The translations under genes and the position numbers were made by a program. Shown piece by piece: positions 16,702 to 27,604 of a stretch of DNA of 64,000 nt. The notes below the pieces were generated by a model. It did no database searches and was not told the DNA's origin. It was given only the letters and a program-made list of their open reading frames with translations. Numbering within the stretch: position 1 is the stretch's first letter; each line of letters begins with the position of its first letter. The stretch lies in the NCBI RefSeq assembly GCF_947488715.1, contig NZ_CANLAG010000003.1, positions 310,001 through 374,000 on the forward strand. Reading direction: 5' to 3'. The DNA comes from an uncultured Tateyamaria sp. Its GTDB lineage: Bacteria; Pseudomonadota; Alphaproteobacteria; Rhodobacterales; Rhodobacteraceae.

Positions 16702-18023
16702 CCGGTTTCTCCGGTGATGAGGTGAAAGAACGTCCCGGTGACATGCCCACGCCACGACCCGCTTTGAGCGGCCGGATTGCCATCGGCATCAAACACCTCT
16801 GCCAGCGGGGCGTCCGGTTGGTCGAGGATCGACGAATAGTGAAACTCATGTCCCCGCAGGGCCGCGCCCCTGTCGAAACCGGGGATTGGGTGGGACAACA
16901 CGGCCCGCCTGTAGCCCAGGTTGAACTTGCGCTTTTCATACGACGTTTCGAGGCCCAGCAGCCCAACCATCTCGTGACGCACGCCGTCCTTGTCGGTCAG
17001 ACCTGCGCCCAACGCCATGTACCCGCCGCATTCACCGTGCACGGGCTTGGTTTGCGCATGGGCGCGCAGACCCGCCTTGAACGACGTGGCCGCGGCCAAT
17101 GTGCCTGCGTGCAGTTCAGGGTATCCGCCGGGCAACCACACCAGATCGGCGTCTGGTGCAGGTGCTTCGTCGGCGAGGGGGGAGAAGGGCAGGATCTCTG
17201 CCCCCGCGGCACGCCAGCCTGTCACAAGGTGCGGATAGGTAAAGGAAAACGCTGCATCGCGCGCCAGTGCAATCCGTTGCGCGGGTGGCGCGGGCAGCGG
17301 GTGTGGCGCGAGAGCCGGGCCTGCGCGCGCCGCTGCCCTGATCGCATCCAGATCGACATTTTCGCGCAGGAAATCGGCGTAGCCTGCGATTGCGGCCTCA
17401 AGATCGGGGTGTTCAACCGCTTGGATGAGGCCAAGATGCCGTTCGGGCAGTTTCAGATCACCGCGCCGGGGCAGACAGCCCAGCACCTTGATGCCTGCCT
17501 GTTCCATGCCAACCCGTGTCAGCCGCTCGTGCCGGGGGCTGGCGACGCGGTTCAGGATCACACCAGCAAAGGGCAGATCGGGGTTGTAGCTTTTGAACCC
17601 GAGCGCGGTCGCCGCCGCCGATTGCGCCTGTCCACCCACGTCAATGACCAGCACTACGGGCCAGCCCATCGCCAGCGCGGTTTCGGCGCTGGACCCAAAC
17701 CCGGTCTGCCCGCGTGTCGCGACGCCGTCGAACAGGCCCATGGACCCCTCGGCGACACAGATGTCCGCCCCTGCCATCTGAGCACTGATGCCACCCAAGA
17801 GGCCCTCGTCCATCGCCCAGGTGTCAAAGTTGAACGACGCGCGCCCCGCTGCGGCCCGGTGAAAGGCCGGGTCGATATAGTCGGGGCCGGATTTGTAGGG
17901 CTGCACCGTCAGACCGTCATCACGCAGCGCCCGCAGCAGGCCCAGCATCACTGTCGTCTTGCCCGTGCCAGAGGCGGGTGCGGAAATCATCAGGCCGGGT
18001 GGGGTGTTGGGGAACTCAGTCAT
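16698..18023 (-). CDS. cobB: Hydrogenobyrinic/cobyrinic acid a,c-diamide synthase CobB
   Basis: A 441-residue glutamine-dependent amidotransferase with an N-terminal ATP-binding domain ([15 protein letters not shown], residues 10-24) and a C-terminal class I glutaminase domain with the nucleophile Cys in [11 protein letters not shown]. In the aerobic route it amidates side chains a and c of hydrogenobyrinate before cobalt insertion by CobN. I chose the ATG at 18023, which overlaps the end of cobM by 8 bp; the longer frame runs through cobM. Confidence 0.96.
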   Translation of the reverse strand: MTEFPNTPPGLMISAPASGTGKTTVMLGLLRALRDDGLTVQPYKSGPDYIDPAFHRAAAGRASFNFDTWAMDEGLLGGISAQMAGADICVAEGSMGLFDGVATRGQTGFGSSAETALAMGWPVVLVIDVGGQAQSAAATALGFKSYNPDLPFAGVILNRVASPRHERLTRVGMEQAGIKVLGCLPRRGDLKLPERHLGLIQAVEHPDLEAAIAGYADFLRENVDLDAIRAAARAGPALAPHPLPAPPAQRIALARDAAFSFTYPHLVTGWRAAGAEILPFSPLADEAPAPDADLVWLPGGYPELHAGTLAAATSFKAGLRAHAQTKPVHGECGGYMALGAGLTDKDGVRHEMVGLLGLETSYEKRKFNLGYRRAVLSHPIPGFDRGAALRGHEFHYSSILDQPDAPLAEVFDADGNPAAQSGSWRGHVTGTFFHLITGETG

Positions 18024-18810
18024 CGCCGTGGCTCCAGCTGGCCCAGGGGCTGTCTGCAGTTTGGGGGCGGTACCGGCGGTCATAGTCCGTTGAATAGAGG
18101 CAGCTTTCGTCAAAGCTTTCTGCGCCGATGGCGCGCCCCACAAGGATCAGCGCGGTTCGGCTGATGCCTGCGTGCATTGCATCCTTGAGGGTTGCGAGCG
18201 TCGCGTGGATCACCTGTTCGTCTGGCCAACTGGCGCGGTAGACAACCGCCACCGGGCATTCCGCGCCATAGGCAGGGGTCAGGTCTGTGATCACCTGGTC
18301 GAGATTGCCGATGCTGAGGTGAATGGCCAGTGTCGCGCCTGTTGCGGCAAAGTTTGTGAGCGTCTCGCCCTCGGGCATGGAGGACGCGCGTCCGGGCGTG
18401 CGGGTCAGCACCACGGATTGTGCAATGCCAGGCAGGGTCAGTTCGGCTCCAAGTGTGGCCGCTGCGGCGCTAAAGGACGGCACGCCGGGGGTCACGGTAA
18501 AGGGGATGCCCGCGTTTTTGATCCGCCTCAATTGTTCGCCCATCGCGGACCACACCGACAGGTCGCCAGAGTGCAGGCGGGCAACGTCCTGGCCCTTGCT
18601 GTGCGCGGCCTCGATCTCGGCCATGATGTCGTCGAGATCCATGGCGGCCGTGTTGACCACGCGGGCGTCCGGCGGGCAGTGGCCCAGAATGGCCTCGGGC
18701 ACCAGCGACCCGGCATAGAGGCACACAGGGCAAGCCGCGATCAGGTCGCGTCCCCGCAGGGTCAACAGGTCAGGCGCACCGGGGCCTGCGCCGATAAAGT
18801 GAACGGTCAT
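18016..18810 (-). CDS. cobM: Precorrin-4 C11-methyltransferase CobM
   Basis: A 264-residue tetrapyrrole methylase with the N-terminal [19 protein letters not shown] loop, the YAGSLVP block and the HSGDLSVW motif specific for CobM/CbiF. It methylates C11 of precorrin-4 to give precorrin-5. It overlaps cobE upstream (ATGA) and cobB downstream. The last 25 residues are a polar, Trp/Tyr-containing tail beyond the core fold. Confidence 0.97.
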   Translation of the reverse strand: MTVHFIGAGPGAPDLLTLRGRDLIAACPVCLYAGSLVPEAILGHCPPDARVVNTAAMDLDDIMAEIEAAHSKGQDVARLHSGDLSVWSAMGEQLRRIKNAGIPFTVTPGVPSFSAAAATLGAELTLPGIAQSVVLTRTPGRASSMPEGETLTNFAATGATLAIHLSIGNLDQVITDLTPAYGAECPVAVVYRASWPDEQVIHATLATLKDAMHAGISRTALILVGRAIGAESFDESCLYSTDYDRRYRPQTADSPWASWSHGDD

Positions 18811-19175
18811 GTGTCTGGTCCTTGGGCTATGGCGCAGGTGGCCATGCGGTCGTCTGAGATGTGGCGGGTGGCAATCAGTTCGGCGCCAAGGCCTGCGCCT
18901 GCGAGGGCGGAGGCTTCGGCCACAGACCCCGTGCGGCGCATCAGGCGGCTGAGAAAGGACTGCGTCTCGGTCCTGGCCGCTTCGAGCGGTTGCGGTTGGA
19001 TCGCGGCGATATCCCAGCCCTGCGCCTGTGCAAAGTCGAGGATCGCCGGGTGGGCGGCCTTGTCATGTGGCACCGCGATCCGGTCAATGTCCGCGTTACA
19101 GCCGGTGGCGGACAGCGCCTGCGTCAGACTGAGCGCGGTTGCTCGGGTGGTAAAGCCAAAGCCTGCGACGATCAT
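18807..19175 (-). CDS. cobE: CobE (CbiG C-terminal-like) cobalamin biosynthesis protein
   Basis: A 122-residue protein starting [13 protein letters not shown], typical of the CobE/CbiG-C fold. CobE is required for aerobic cobalamin synthesis but its exact role is not settled. The ATG at 19175 gives a clean 4-base ATGA overlap with the cobL stop; the frame also has an ATG at 19190. It contains no CbiG N-terminal hydrolase part, as expected in aerobic pathways, where CobG does the ring-contraction preparation. Confidence 0.85.
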   Translation of the reverse strand: MIVAGFGFTTRATALSLTQALSATGCNADIDRIAVPHDKAAHPAILDFAQAQGWDIAAIQPQPLEAARTETQSFLSRLMRRTGSVAEASALAGAGLGAELIATRHISDDRMATCAIAQGPDT

Positions 19176-20383
19176 CGTGTCAGGCTCCATTGAACGACGG
19201 GGTAGGCCGAGGACCAGCCGCGTTTGGGTCCCAGCGGGGCCGCGTGGCTGAGGGCGATGCGCATGAGGTCGCCGCCGTGTTCGGCGTGCATCGCGGCCAG
19301 CAATGCCTCGCCTTCGAGCGTGACGGCGTTGACGACAAGGCGTGCGGTTTGGGACAGCGTTGCGGTCAGCAGCGCCTTTGACAGACCTCCGCCGACAAAG
19401 ATGGCATCGGGTGGGGGCAATCCGGACAGGGCTTCGGGTGCGGCGCCGTGTTGGACCGTCAGGCGGTGTGCGACGCCAAGCTTCTCAGCATTTATGGCGA
19501 TGCGTTCGGCGCGGTCCGCGCGCGGCTCCACGCAGGTGGCGGTGGTGGTCGGGTCGGACAGCAGCCATTCGAGGGCGATGGATCCGGATCCGCCGCCGAT
19601 GTCCCACAAATGTTCAAAGGGCTTGGGCGCGAGGGTCGACAGCGTGATGGCGCGGACCGGTCGTTTGGTGATCTGTCCGTCATTGAGAAACGTGTCATCG
19701 GTCTGGCCCGCGGCTGTGGTCAGCGCAGCGCCGTCGCCCGTCACTTCGATGGCGGCGCAGACCGGATGCTCGAAGGTGCCCCGTAGGATGTTGGCGGTCT
19801 GGGTGATGATCTGTTCCTTGGGTCCGCCGAGATGTGCCATCACGTGCAGGGTGCTGTCGCCGAACCCGTGGCCGCACAGAAAGCGGGTCAGGTCGCCCAC
19901 TGCGTTGCCGTCGCGCAGGGTTACGATCAAACGCTGGCCCTGTGCCAAGTGGCGGCGCAGGCGCGCCATGGGGGCGGCGTGCAACCCCAGACAATGCGTG
20001 CGTTCAATCGGCCACCCCAAACGGGCCGCGGCCAGTGAAAAGCACGACACGCCCGGCAATGCTGTCCATTCATCCGGACCAAAGCTGCGGGCGAGGACCG
20101 CGCCAGCGCCGAACCAGAACGGGTCACCCGAGGCCAGCACAACCACTCGCTGACCGCGCAACGAGGCGAGGATGGCGATGCCATCGGCATAGGGAACAGG
20201 CCAAGGGATGAGATTTGTCCCCGCGGGGACACTTGTGGTTAATGGCGCGTTAACCACCAAATCCAGATGGCGTTGCGGGGCCATGATGACGTCGGCCTGT
20301 GCAAGGGCGGCTTGACTTGCGGCACTCAGGCCTGCAACTCCGTCTTCGCCGATGCCGATGATTGTGAGCCAAGGGTCAGACAT
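19172..20383 (-). CDS. cobL: Precorrin-6Y C5,15-methyltransferase (decarboxylating) CobL
   Basis: A 403-residue fusion of two methyltransferases: a CbiE-like tetrapyrrole methylase (residues 1-210, LTIIGIGEDGVAGLS) and a CbiT-like class I methylase (about 225-400) with the SAM motif LWDIGGGSGSIALEW. It methylates C5 and C15 and decarboxylates side chain c. Start MSDPWLTIIG is at 20383; this ATG shares the CATG tetranucleotide with the ATG of cobK on the other strand, so the two divergent genes have no spacer. Confidence 0.96.
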   Translation of the reverse strand: MSDPWLTIIGIGEDGVAGLSAASQAALAQADVIMAPQRHLDLVVNAPLTTSVPAGTNLIPWPVPYADGIAILASLRGQRVVVLASGDPFWFGAGAVLARSFGPDEWTALPGVSCFSLAAARLGWPIERTHCLGLHAAPMARLRRHLAQGQRLIVTLRDGNAVGDLTRFLCGHGFGDSTLHVMAHLGGPKEQIITQTANILRGTFEHPVCAAIEVTGDGAALTTAAGQTDDTFLNDGQITKRPVRAITLSTLAPKPFEHLWDIGGGSGSIALEWLLSDPTTTATCVEPRADRAERIAINAEKLGVAHRLTVQHGAAPEALSGLPPPDAIFVGGGLSKALLTATLSQTARLVVNAVTLEGEALLAAMHAEHGGDLMRIALSHAAPLGPKRGWSSAYPVVQWSLTR

Positions 20384-21137
20384 GCGCGCCAACCTCTTGA
20401 TCCTTGCCGGAACCATGGAAGCGACGGCCATGGCCAATGCCGCCGCAGAGGCGGGGATGGCGGGTGTTGTCAGCTTTGCAGGCCGTGTGGACCGCCCCAA
20501 ACGTCAGCCGCTGCCGCAGCGGATCGGCGGCTTTGGCGGTGCGGCTGGGCTGGTGGAGCATCTGCGCCGCACAGAAACCACCCACGTGATCGACGCCACG
20601 CATCCATTTGCCGCGCAGATGAGCCGGAACGCAGTTGTCGCCTGCGCGCAAGCCGATGTGCCGCTTGTTGCGCTGACCCGCGCGCCCTGGACGCAGCAAA
20701 CCGGCGACAGATGGAGCCACGTGCCGGACATTGACGGTGCGGTCGCGGCGCTGGATCAACCGGCACGGCGCGTCATGCTGGCCGTGGGGCGGATGCATCT
20801 GGCAGAGTTCGCGCCCAATCCGCAGCATTTCTATCTGTTGCGGCTGGTTGATCCGCCCAAGGACCCGCCGCCCTTGCCGGATCATCATGTGCTGGTATCG
20901 CGCGGCCCCTTTACCAAGGCGGATGACACGGCGCTGATGCAAGCGCATGGGATTGATCTGGTTGTGTCCAAGAACGCAGGTGGCACCGGTGCCTATGCCA
21001 AGATTGCCGCAGCGCGTGCGCTGGACCTGCCGGTTCTGATGATCGACCGGCCCGCCGTGCCAGAGCGGCAAGAGGCGCATAGCGTGGCGCAAGTGTTTGA
21101 CTGGCTGCGTCATTCCGGTGTCGACCTTGGGGTGTAG
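20382..21137 (+). CDS. cobK: Precorrin-6A reductase CobK
   Basis: A 251-residue Rossmann-like NADPH-dependent reductase; LLILAGTMEATAMA near the start and IDATHPFAAQMSRNA are the family signatures. It reduces precorrin-6A to dihydro-precorrin-6 (precorrin-6B). It runs antiparallel inside the minus-strand cob cluster: its ATG overlaps the cobL ATG in one CATG, and its 3' end overlaps cobJ by 28 bp. There is no room for a normal leader or Shine-Dalgarno outside cobL, so its transcript must start within cobL coding DNA. Confidence 0.95.
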   Translation: MRANLLILAGTMEATAMANAAAEAGMAGVVSFAGRVDRPKRQPLPQRIGGFGGAAGLVEHLRRTETTHVIDATHPFAAQMSRNAVVACAQADVPLVALTRAPWTQQTGDRWSHVPDIDGAVAALDQPARRVMLAVGRMHLAEFAPNPQHFYLLRLVDPPKDPPPLPDHHVLVSRGPFTKADDTALMQAHGIDLVVSKNAGGTGAYAKIAAARALDLPVLMIDRPAVPERQEAHSVAQVFDWLRHSGVDLGV

Positions 21138-21862
21138 ACAATCGGCGCGCCGTCACGGTCAATGATCCGGGTGCGGGACGAGCCGACGATGACCATCGTG
21201 CGCATGTCGGCCATGTCCGGTGTGGTGTCGGGCAGGGGGACGATTTTGATCTCTTCGTCGGGACGCGTGACGTTGCGGGCAAAGATGACGGGGCGGTTAT
21301 CGCCACAGGCGTCCTTGAGCACGTCGAGCGTGCGTTCAAACCCTTCCGGGCGGGACTTGGACCTGGGGTTGTAAAAGGCCATGGCAAAGTCGCCCTCGGC
21401 CGCGAGGCGCAAACGCTTTTCGATCAGCGCCCAGGGTTTAAGGTTGTCGCTGAGGTTGATGGCGCAGAAATCGTGACCCAGCGGCGCACCGCAGCGGGCG
21501 GACGCGGCGAGCATGGCGGTGATGCCCGGCAAGACCGAGATATCGAGGCTGCGCCAGTGGGCGGGGCCAGCTTCGACTGCCTCAAACACGGCGGCGGCCA
21601 TGGCAAACACGCCGGGATCGCCCGAGGACACCACGACCACCTTGCGCCCGTCGCTTGCCATTTCGAGCGCGTGGCGCGAACGGTCGATTTCAACGCGGTT
21701 GTCGGAGGCGTGCAGCGTCAGGTTGGGGCGTTCCGCAATGCGCGCCACGTAGGGGATGTACCCCACGATGTCGGTTGCCTCGCCAAGGATATCCGACACT
21801 TCGGGTGTGATCAGCGCATCATCGCCGGGGCCAAGGCCCGCAATGCGCACCCAACCTGTCAC
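21110..21862 (-). CDS. cobJ: Precorrin-3B C17-methyltransferase CobJ
   Basis: A 250-residue tetrapyrrole methylase with the start VRIAGLGPGDDALITPE, the GYIPYV block, the VVVSSGDPGVFAMA motif and the AFYNPRSKSR segment typical of CobJ/CbiH. It methylates C17 and drives ring contraction to precorrin-4. Its ATG overlaps the cobI stop by 4 bp, and its 3' end overlaps the oppositely oriented cobK by 28 bp. Confidence 0.97.
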   Translation of the reverse strand: MTGWVRIAGLGPGDDALITPEVSDILGEATDIVGYIPYVARIAERPNLTLHASDNRVEIDRSRHALEMASDGRKVVVVSSGDPGVFAMAAAVFEAVEAGPAHWRSLDISVLPGITAMLAASARCGAPLGHDFCAINLSDNLKPWALIEKRLRLAAEGDFAMAFYNPRSKSRPEGFERTLDVLKDACGDNRPVIFARNVTRPDEEIKIVPLPDTTPDMADMRTMVIVGSSRTRIIDRDGAPIVYTPRSTPE

Positions 21863-22587
21863 GGGCGGCGTCCTTGGCCATGGACCACGATGATCGAGAA
21901 ATAGGGCGTCACCTTGCCTTCGGCCTCGGCCAGTTTCTGCACGGTTTCGCCGGGCATGGTGGCAAATTCGACCAGATAGGCGTCTTCGTATTTGCCTGCC
22001 TGTTGCAGGGCGCGGCGCACCTTGTCGATGTTGCGCCCGATCTTCATCACCACCAGTGCGTCGGCCTGTTCGATACCGCGCTGCAGCGTGTCTTCGTCCA
22101 ATGTGCCCATCAGCACGGTCAGGATGTCGTCACCCCAGGTGATCGGTGCGCCCGTGGCGGTCCAAGCCCCGGACATGCCGGTGATGGCAGGCACCACCTG
22201 GACCGGGACGTGCGGTTTGAGGCGGGTGTAGAGGTGCATGAACGAGCCGTAGAAGAACGGATCGCCTTCGCACAGGACAACGACGTCCTCGCCGTTTTCG
22301 GCCAGGCCGCGCACGTGGGCGGTGCAGTCGGCGTAAAACGCGCTGAGCATTTCGTTATAGCGCGGATCGGTCAGGGGGATTTCGGTGGTGACAGGGTATT
22401 CCATCGGGAACTCGATGGCATCGGTGTCCAGCATCCCGTTGACGATCTGGCGCGCCTGTCCTGCGCGCCCGGCCTTGCGAAAGAATGCCACGTGGCGGGC
22501 ATTGCGCACCAGCCGGTCCGCCCGCACGCTCAGCAGGTCCTGTGCGCCGGGGCCAAGGCCCACGCCGTATACGGTGCCGGCGCTCAC
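21859..22587 (-). CDS. cobI: Precorrin-2 C20-methyltransferase CobI
   Basis: A 242-residue tetrapyrrole methylase: YGVGLGPGAQDLLSVRA at the start, VVLCEGDPFFYGSFMHLY in the middle, and the PAITGMSGAWTATG stretch. It methylates C20 of precorrin-2 to make precorrin-3A, the substrate of CobG. It overlaps cobH and cobJ by 4 bp on either side. Confidence 0.97.
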   Translation of the reverse strand: MSAGTVYGVGLGPGAQDLLSVRADRLVRNARHVAFFRKAGRAGQARQIVNGMLDTDAIEFPMEYPVTTEIPLTDPRYNEMLSAFYADCTAHVRGLAENGEDVVVLCEGDPFFYGSFMHLYTRLKPHVPVQVVPAITGMSGAWTATGAPITWGDDILTVLMGTLDEDTLQRGIEQADALVVMKIGRNIDKVRRALQQAGKYEDAYLVEFATMPGETVQKLAEAEGKVTPYFSIIVVHGQGRRP

Positions 22588-23213
22588 TCTTTGCGGCTCG
22601 CGATGGCGTTGACGGCGGCGACTGTGATGGCGCTGCCGCCTAGGCGGCCCTGCACGATGCAGCAGGGCACGGGCTGGTCAGCCCAGAGCGCGTCCTTGCT
22701 CTCTACCGCGCCGACAAAGCCGACGGGGCATCCGATGATGGCCGCGGGGCGAGGGCAATCGGGGTCCTCGAGCATGTTGAGCAGGTGGAAGAGGGCCGTG
22801 GGCGCGTTGCCGATGGCGACAACTGCGCCTTGCAGGTGCGGGCGCCACAGCTCGAGAGCGGCGGCGGAACGGGTGTTGCCCATTTCGGCCGCCAGTTCGC
22901 GGACGCCATCGTTGTGCAGTGTGCAGATCACCGGGTTGTCAGCGGGCAGGCGCGGGCGTGTGATCCCTTCGCTCACCATGCGGGCGTCGCAGAGGATCGG
23001 CGCGCCGTTTTCCAGCGCCGTGCGGGCCGCATCGACAAAGCCCGGGGAAAAGCGGCAATGCGCCTCAAGCCCAACCATGCCAGCGGCGTGGATCATGCGG
23101 ACGGCCACCTGTTCCTCGTCCGGGGCAAAGCGGCCCAGGTCGGCCTCGGCGCGGATCGTGGCAAAGGATTGCAGGTAAATGGCCGCGCCATTGGTTTCGT
23201 AGGTGTAGGGCAT
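22584..23213 (-). CDS. cobH: Precorrin-8X methylmutase CobH
   Basis: A 209-residue isomerase that moves the C11 methyl to C12, giving hydrogenobyrinic acid. The catalytic histidine is His42 in RMIHAAGMV, matching the conserved position. Other family blocks are ILCDARMVSEGITR and GCPVGFVGAVESK. It is 3 bp downstream of cobG and overlaps cobI. Confidence 0.97.
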   Translation of the reverse strand: MPYTYETNGAAIYLQSFATIRAEADLGRFAPDEEQVAVRMIHAAGMVGLEAHCRFSPGFVDAARTALENGAPILCDARMVSEGITRPRLPADNPVICTLHNDGVRELAAEMGNTRSAAALELWRPHLQGAVVAIGNAPTALFHLLNMLEDPDCPRPAAIIGCPVGFVGAVESKDALWADQPVPCCIVQGRLGGSAITVAAVNAIASRKE

Positions 23214-23216
23214 GGG

Positions 23217-24338
23217 TCAAGCCTTGAAGTCATGGGCGGTCAGGCCGCGCTGGCGGGGGGCATCCCATGGATGGCCGTTTTTAACAAGGTCATACGCGCC
23301 GTCGCGGCTCACAAGCGTGGTGTCGGTCGGGCGCGGGTGCGCGCACCCTTTGGTACAGCCCGATACGTGGAGGCCCTTGGGATAGTGCGGTGCGAGGGTC
23401 CGGGCGAGGGCGCGTGTATCGACGGATGCCGCAGCACAGCCCGGCGCGCCGGGGCAGGCGTGGACCCTGAGCAATGGGTCGTTGTCGGTTGCGATGAAAT
23501 CGGTGTTGGTGGTGGGCAAGGCGTCTTCGAGCACAAACAGGCGCCACGGCGTGACCCGCAGCGCGCTGGCGGCACTGTCGTGGATCAACAGGGCCAATGC
23601 ATCGGCATTCAGGCTGCCGAATGGCGCGCCCCAGATGGCGCCGTTGGTCCACGGTCCGGGACGCAAACGGCGCGCAGGGGCGGCGGGGACTGTCGCAGCC
23701 CAGGCGGCTGGTGGTGCTGTGTTGGCCACGTGCCGCGCCACACGTTTTGCCGCGCCGCCGCCGGTGTTCAGAAACCACGTGGCCATGTCGATCAACGCGG
23801 GCACGGCATCCTCTTCGGCGATGATGCGCCCTCGGCTGACCCCGTCCAGCCGCAGGATCAGGGCCCCATCCGCCGTCCGCTCAAACCGGAAATCTGCCGG
23901 GGAGTCCTGAAGCAATGGCGCGGGTCCGGTGTCGATGGCAATGCCGACTTTGGCGGGCAGCAGTGGCAATTCGTTCAGGCCAGCGACCAATGCGGCATGC
24001 AGGCGCGTGGTCAGATCGTCGGGTGTCCAGGTGGGCGTCACCATGATGTTGCGCCGCGCCTCGGTGTCTGCGTCGTTGTCGATCAAACCATGGGTCGCCA
24101 ATTCGGCGATCAGCTTGGCGTGATCCCCTTCGGCCACGCCGCGCAGTTGCAGGTTGGCGCGGCTTGTCAGGTCCATCAGCCCGTTTCCAAACCGTTGCGA
24201 CATCTCGCACAGCGCCAAAGCCTGTTCGGCATCCAGCCGCCCCAGACGCGGGCGTATGCGCACCAGCAGGCCGTCGCCCGACATCATCGGCCTGTGCGCG
24301 CCGGGGCACCAGCCCTTGACCTGCGGAGCGGCTGTCAT
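23217..24338 (-). CDS. cobG: Precorrin-3B synthase CobG
   Basis: A 373-residue homologue of sulfite/nitrite reductases. The 4Fe-4S cysteines are visible in [11 protein letters not shown] and [10 protein letters not shown]. CobG uses O2 to hydroxylate precorrin-3A at C20 and form the lactone of precorrin-3B, the step that makes this pathway oxygen-dependent. Some Rhodobacter species use the unrelated CobZ here, so a real CobG is worth noting. It overlaps the cobN stop by 4 bp. Confidence 0.93.
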   Translation of the reverse strand: MTAAPQVKGWCPGAHRPMMSGDGLLVRIRPRLGRLDAEQALALCEMSQRFGNGLMDLTSRANLQLRGVAEGDHAKLIAELATHGLIDNDADTEARRNIMVTPTWTPDDLTTRLHAALVAGLNELPLLPAKVGIAIDTGPAPLLQDSPADFRFERTADGALILRLDGVSRGRIIAEEDAVPALIDMATWFLNTGGGAAKRVARHVANTAPPAAWAATVPAAPARRLRPGPWTNGAIWGAPFGSLNADALALLIHDSAASALRVTPWRLFVLEDALPTTNTDFIATDNDPLLRVHACPGAPGCAAASVDTRALARTLAPHYPKGLHVSGCTKGCAHPRPTDTTLVSRDGAYDLVKNGHPWDAPRQRGLTAHDFKA

Positions 24339-27300
24339 TGCGCGGCCTCAAGTGCCGCACGGATCGAATTGCGGCGCGTTTGCCAGAGGCCCGCCGCATC
24401 CAGCGCCGCAAACTGATCGACCATCGCCTGATACGCGCCGGGATTAGCGTCTTGCAGGAATGCGGCGACCTCGGGATCCCCCAGCGTGGCGTCGTGATAG
24501 GCGTCAAAGAGGTGCGGCCCAACTACATCCGCCAGATGCGCAAAGGCGGCCATGTGATCGAGGGTTGCTGCAATTTCTGCGCCGCCGCGAAACCCGTGCC
24601 GCATCATGCCGCGCAGCCAATCGGGCTGGGTCGCGCGGGCCTGCACGACGCGGGCGATCTCTTCGGGCAGTGTGCGGGCGCGGGGGCGGTCGGGCTGGGT
24701 GCTGTCGAGGTGATAGAGGGCGGCTTGCCCACCTGTGACGGCTTGGGCGGCGGCAAATCCGGCCTCGTGCGCGGCATAGTCGGAGGCCAGCAGCACGTCC
24801 GTCTCGGGCAGGTCCTGCAGGTGGACAAAACTGTCTGCGGCGGCGACGCGGGCGCGGATGCCATGGTCGTCCCTTGTGGCGGTTGTGCCGTCCAGCGCAT
24901 AGGCGCTGGCGGCAAGCCAGGCGTTGCCCGCCGCCGCGCGCGCGTCATCGGTGAAGGTCTCGATATCTGCACCCATGCCAAGGCCAAAGTTGCCGGGTGC
25001 AGGGCCGTAGACCCGCGCGGTTGCGGCGTGCCCGGCATAGGGGTTCCAGTCGGGTGCCTCATCGCGCGCCGCCAGCGCCCGCACCGCTTGCGAGAACAGC
25101 GCGGAGAGCGTGGGAAAGACATCGCGGAAGAGGCCCGACACCCGCAGGGTCACATCAATGCGCGGACGGTCCAGATCGGTGATGGGCAGGACTTCGATCC
25201 CCGACACCCGCTCTGAGCCTTTGTCCCAGACGGGCTTGACCCCCAAGAGGTGCAGCGCCATGGCAAACTCTTCGCCCGCCGTGCGCATGGTGGCTGACCC
25301 CCACAGATCCACGATCAGACCGCGGGGCCAATCACCCTCTTCCTGCAAATGGCGGCGCACGAGCTCTTCGGCCAGCTTCACGCCCTGTGCATAGGCAGCG
25401 CGCGTCGGAACACCGCGCGGATCGGTGGTAAAGAGGTTGCGACCCGTGGGCAGTACGTCGCGCCGCCCGCGATAGGGGGAACCGGACGGCCCCCCGGCAA
25501 TGCGCTTGCCGTTCAGCGCATCGATCAACGCCATCTGCTCGGTCTGCGCCGATACCGCGTCGCCGTCGGGCGCACCTCTGCCCCAGACATGCAGGCCGTC
25601 GCCAAATTGGCTTTCCTTGATGTCACAGACAAAACGGTCAATCCGCGTGATTGCCTCGGCGCTGCACGATGCACGGTCGAGGCCCAGATCCTGTTCGACC
25701 CCGATGGCCTGCGCCTCGGCGCGGATGTCGTCCTGCAACCGGTCGCGGCGTTTCGGGTCCAGCCCGTCCGCGTTGGAGAACTCATCGAGCAGGGTTTCCA
25801 GTCGCAGGAACCGATCCGGCGTGGCACTGGCCTTCATCGGCGGGGGCAGGTGGCCAAGCGTCACCGCACCGATGCGCCGCTTGGCCTGCGCAGCCTCGCC
25901 GGGGTCGTTGACGATAAACGGGTAGATCACCGGCAACGTCCCGGTCAGCACCTCGGGCCAGCAGGTGTCGGACAGGGCGACGGACTTGCCGGGCAGCCAT
26001 TCCAGCGTACCGTGTGCGCCGATATGGATCAGGGCTTGGGTCTGAGTTTGGAGCCACAGGTAGAAGGCGACGTAGCCGTGGCGCGGCACCCGCGACAGAT
26101 CGTGATAGTCGTCATCGCGCTGCTTGGGGTTCCCGCGTTCGGGTTGCAGGGCGATCAGAACCTTGCCGCGCCGCGTGGCGGGAAAGTGGAAATGACCCGC
26201 CTCGGTATCTGCGTCTGGCTTGCCCCAAGCGGTTTCGAGGTCGTCGTGCAAGGACTGGGGCAGACGGGCAAGGGCCGCTTCGTATGCGGGCAGCGGCCAT
26301 GTGATGGTTTCGGTCGCCAGCGCGTCCGTAACGGGAGTGAGGTCGGTGTCATGGCCCGCAGCGCGTAGATCCGACAGGATTGCATCCGTCGAGGCCAGCG
26401 CATCCAGGCCCACCGCATGGGCCATGTTCCAATCTTTGCCCGGATAGGTACTGAGCACCAGTGCGAGCGTCCGTTCGGCAGGCGGTGTCGCGGCCAGATC
26501 GGTCCACGCCTTGACCCGGTCCGCTACATTGTCGATGCGCTGGGTGTCAGCCTTGTGGGCATAGCGGGCAAATTGCAGCGCGTCGTCGCGCGGCTGGGGT
26601 TCCTTGAACGACGCGACGCCTGCAAAGAGGCGGCCATCAACCTCCGGCAGGACCACGTGCATGGCAAGGTCGGTGGGTGACAGTCCGCGCTCCGCCTCGG
26701 CCCAGGCCTCGCGGGTGGAGGTGGCCAGTGCGATCTGGAACACCGGCACGTCGCCCGCATCAAGCGGCGACGCGCCATTTGCACCGATGCCGGAAAAGGC
26801 GGTGGCATTGACGATGGCCGCAGGGGACAGATGCGCGATCTGCCGCGCCATCCACGCTGCCGCCTCGGGCGCCTTGAGCGACGGTGCAAAGAGCGCGAGC
26901 ACCCGGAACCCGCGCGCGCGAAGTGCGGTGAAAAGCGCCTCGATTGGCGACAGGTCGGCGGCGGCCAGATAGGCGCGGTAGAACGTCACGACGACCAGCG
27001 GGCGCGCATCCGCGCACAGAACCAACGGGCAGGCGACGCCGTCCTCCGGGGTCCATGCGCCGACTGATGGGAGTGCTTTGGAGCCGCGCACCGGTCCCGC
27101 ATAAAGGCCCGAGGCCAGTGCCATCTGCGCCAACGCCGCCTGTGCCGCCACTGCGCCGCCGGTGTCGCAGAGATGGGCGAGGCGGCGCAGTGTGGAGACC
27201 GGGAGCGTCGAAATCTCGTCAAGCCGGGGGTCCGGTCGACCATCCGCAGGCAGCACCGCCAGCGCGATGCCCTTGGCCCGGCACAGCGCCTCGACCTGCT

Positions 27301-27592
27301 GTAGCCCGTAGGACCAGTAGGGCACGCCGCCGATCAGGCGGATCAGGATGCCTTTGGCCCCTTCAAGCGTCTGTTCGACATAGGTGTCGACCGACAAGGG
27401 GTGCTTCAGCCCCACCAGATTGGCCAGCCGGACGGTTGGCAATTTGCCTTCCGCCCGGTGATACGCCGCCGCGAAGGCTCCGAGGTCGCTGTCCGAGAAC
27501 GACAGCACCACCAGATCCGCAGGCGTCTGCCCCAGATCGGTTGGCGTCTCGGTCTCTTCGAGCCCGTGGCTTTCGCGGAAAACGACGTGCAT
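24335..27592 (-). CDS. cobN: Cobaltochelatase large subunit CobN
   Basis: A 1085-residue protein related to the Mg-chelatase H subunit that, with CobS and CobT, inserts Co(II) into hydrogenobyrinic acid a,c-diamide using ATP. Recognisable blocks include [16 protein letters not shown] and the GYWPRG-equivalent segment near residues 760-800 ([14 protein letters not shown]). It is shorter than the ~1275 residues of Pseudomonas denitrificans CobN but collinear. cobS and cobT are not in this window. It follows cobW after 12 bp. Confidence 0.97.
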   Translation of the reverse strand: MHVVFRESHGLEETETPTDLGQTPADLVVLSFSDSDLGAFAAAYHRAEGKLPTVRLANLVGLKHPLSVDTYVEQTLEGAKGILIRLIGGVPYWSYGLQQVEALCRAKGIALAVLPADGRPDPRLDEISTLPVSTLRRLAHLCDTGGAVAAQAALAQMALASGLYAGPVRGSKALPSVGAWTPEDGVACPLVLCADARPLVVVTFYRAYLAAADLSPIEALFTALRARGFRVLALFAPSLKAPEAAAWMARQIAHLSPAAIVNATAFSGIGANGASPLDAGDVPVFQIALATSTREAWAEAERGLSPTDLAMHVVLPEVDGRLFAGVASFKEPQPRDDALQFARYAHKADTQRIDNVADRVKAWTDLAATPPAERTLALVLSTYPGKDWNMAHAVGLDALASTDAILSDLRAAGHDTDLTPVTDALATETITWPLPAYEAALARLPQSLHDDLETAWGKPDADTEAGHFHFPATRRGKVLIALQPERGNPKQRDDDYHDLSRVPRHGYVAFYLWLQTQTQALIHIGAHGTLEWLPGKSVALSDTCWPEVLTGTLPVIYPFIVNDPGEAAQAKRRIGAVTLGHLPPPMKASATPDRFLRLETLLDEFSNADGLDPKRRDRLQDDIRAEAQAIGVEQDLGLDRASCSAEAITRIDRFVCDIKESQFGDGLHVWGRGAPDGDAVSAQTEQMALIDALNGKRIAGGPSGSPYRGRRDVLPTGRNLFTTDPRGVPTRAAYAQGVKLAEELVRRHLQEEGDWPRGLIVDLWGSATMRTAGEEFAMALHLLGVKPVWDKGSERVSGIEVLPITDLDRPRIDVTLRVSGLFRDVFPTLSALFSQAVRALAARDEAPDWNPYAGHAATARVYGPAPGNFGLGMGADIETFTDDARAAAGNAWLAASAYALDGTTATRDDHGIRARVAAADSFVHLQDLPETDVLLASDYAAHEAGFAAAQAVTGGQAALYHLDSTQPDRPRARTLPEEIARVVQARATQPDWLRGMMRHGFRGGAEIAATLDHMAAFAHLADVVGPHLFDAYHDATLGDPEVAAFLQDANPGAYQAMVDQFAALDAAGLWQTRRNSIRAALEAAQ

Positions 27593-27604
27593 AGGTGGCT
27601 TTCT

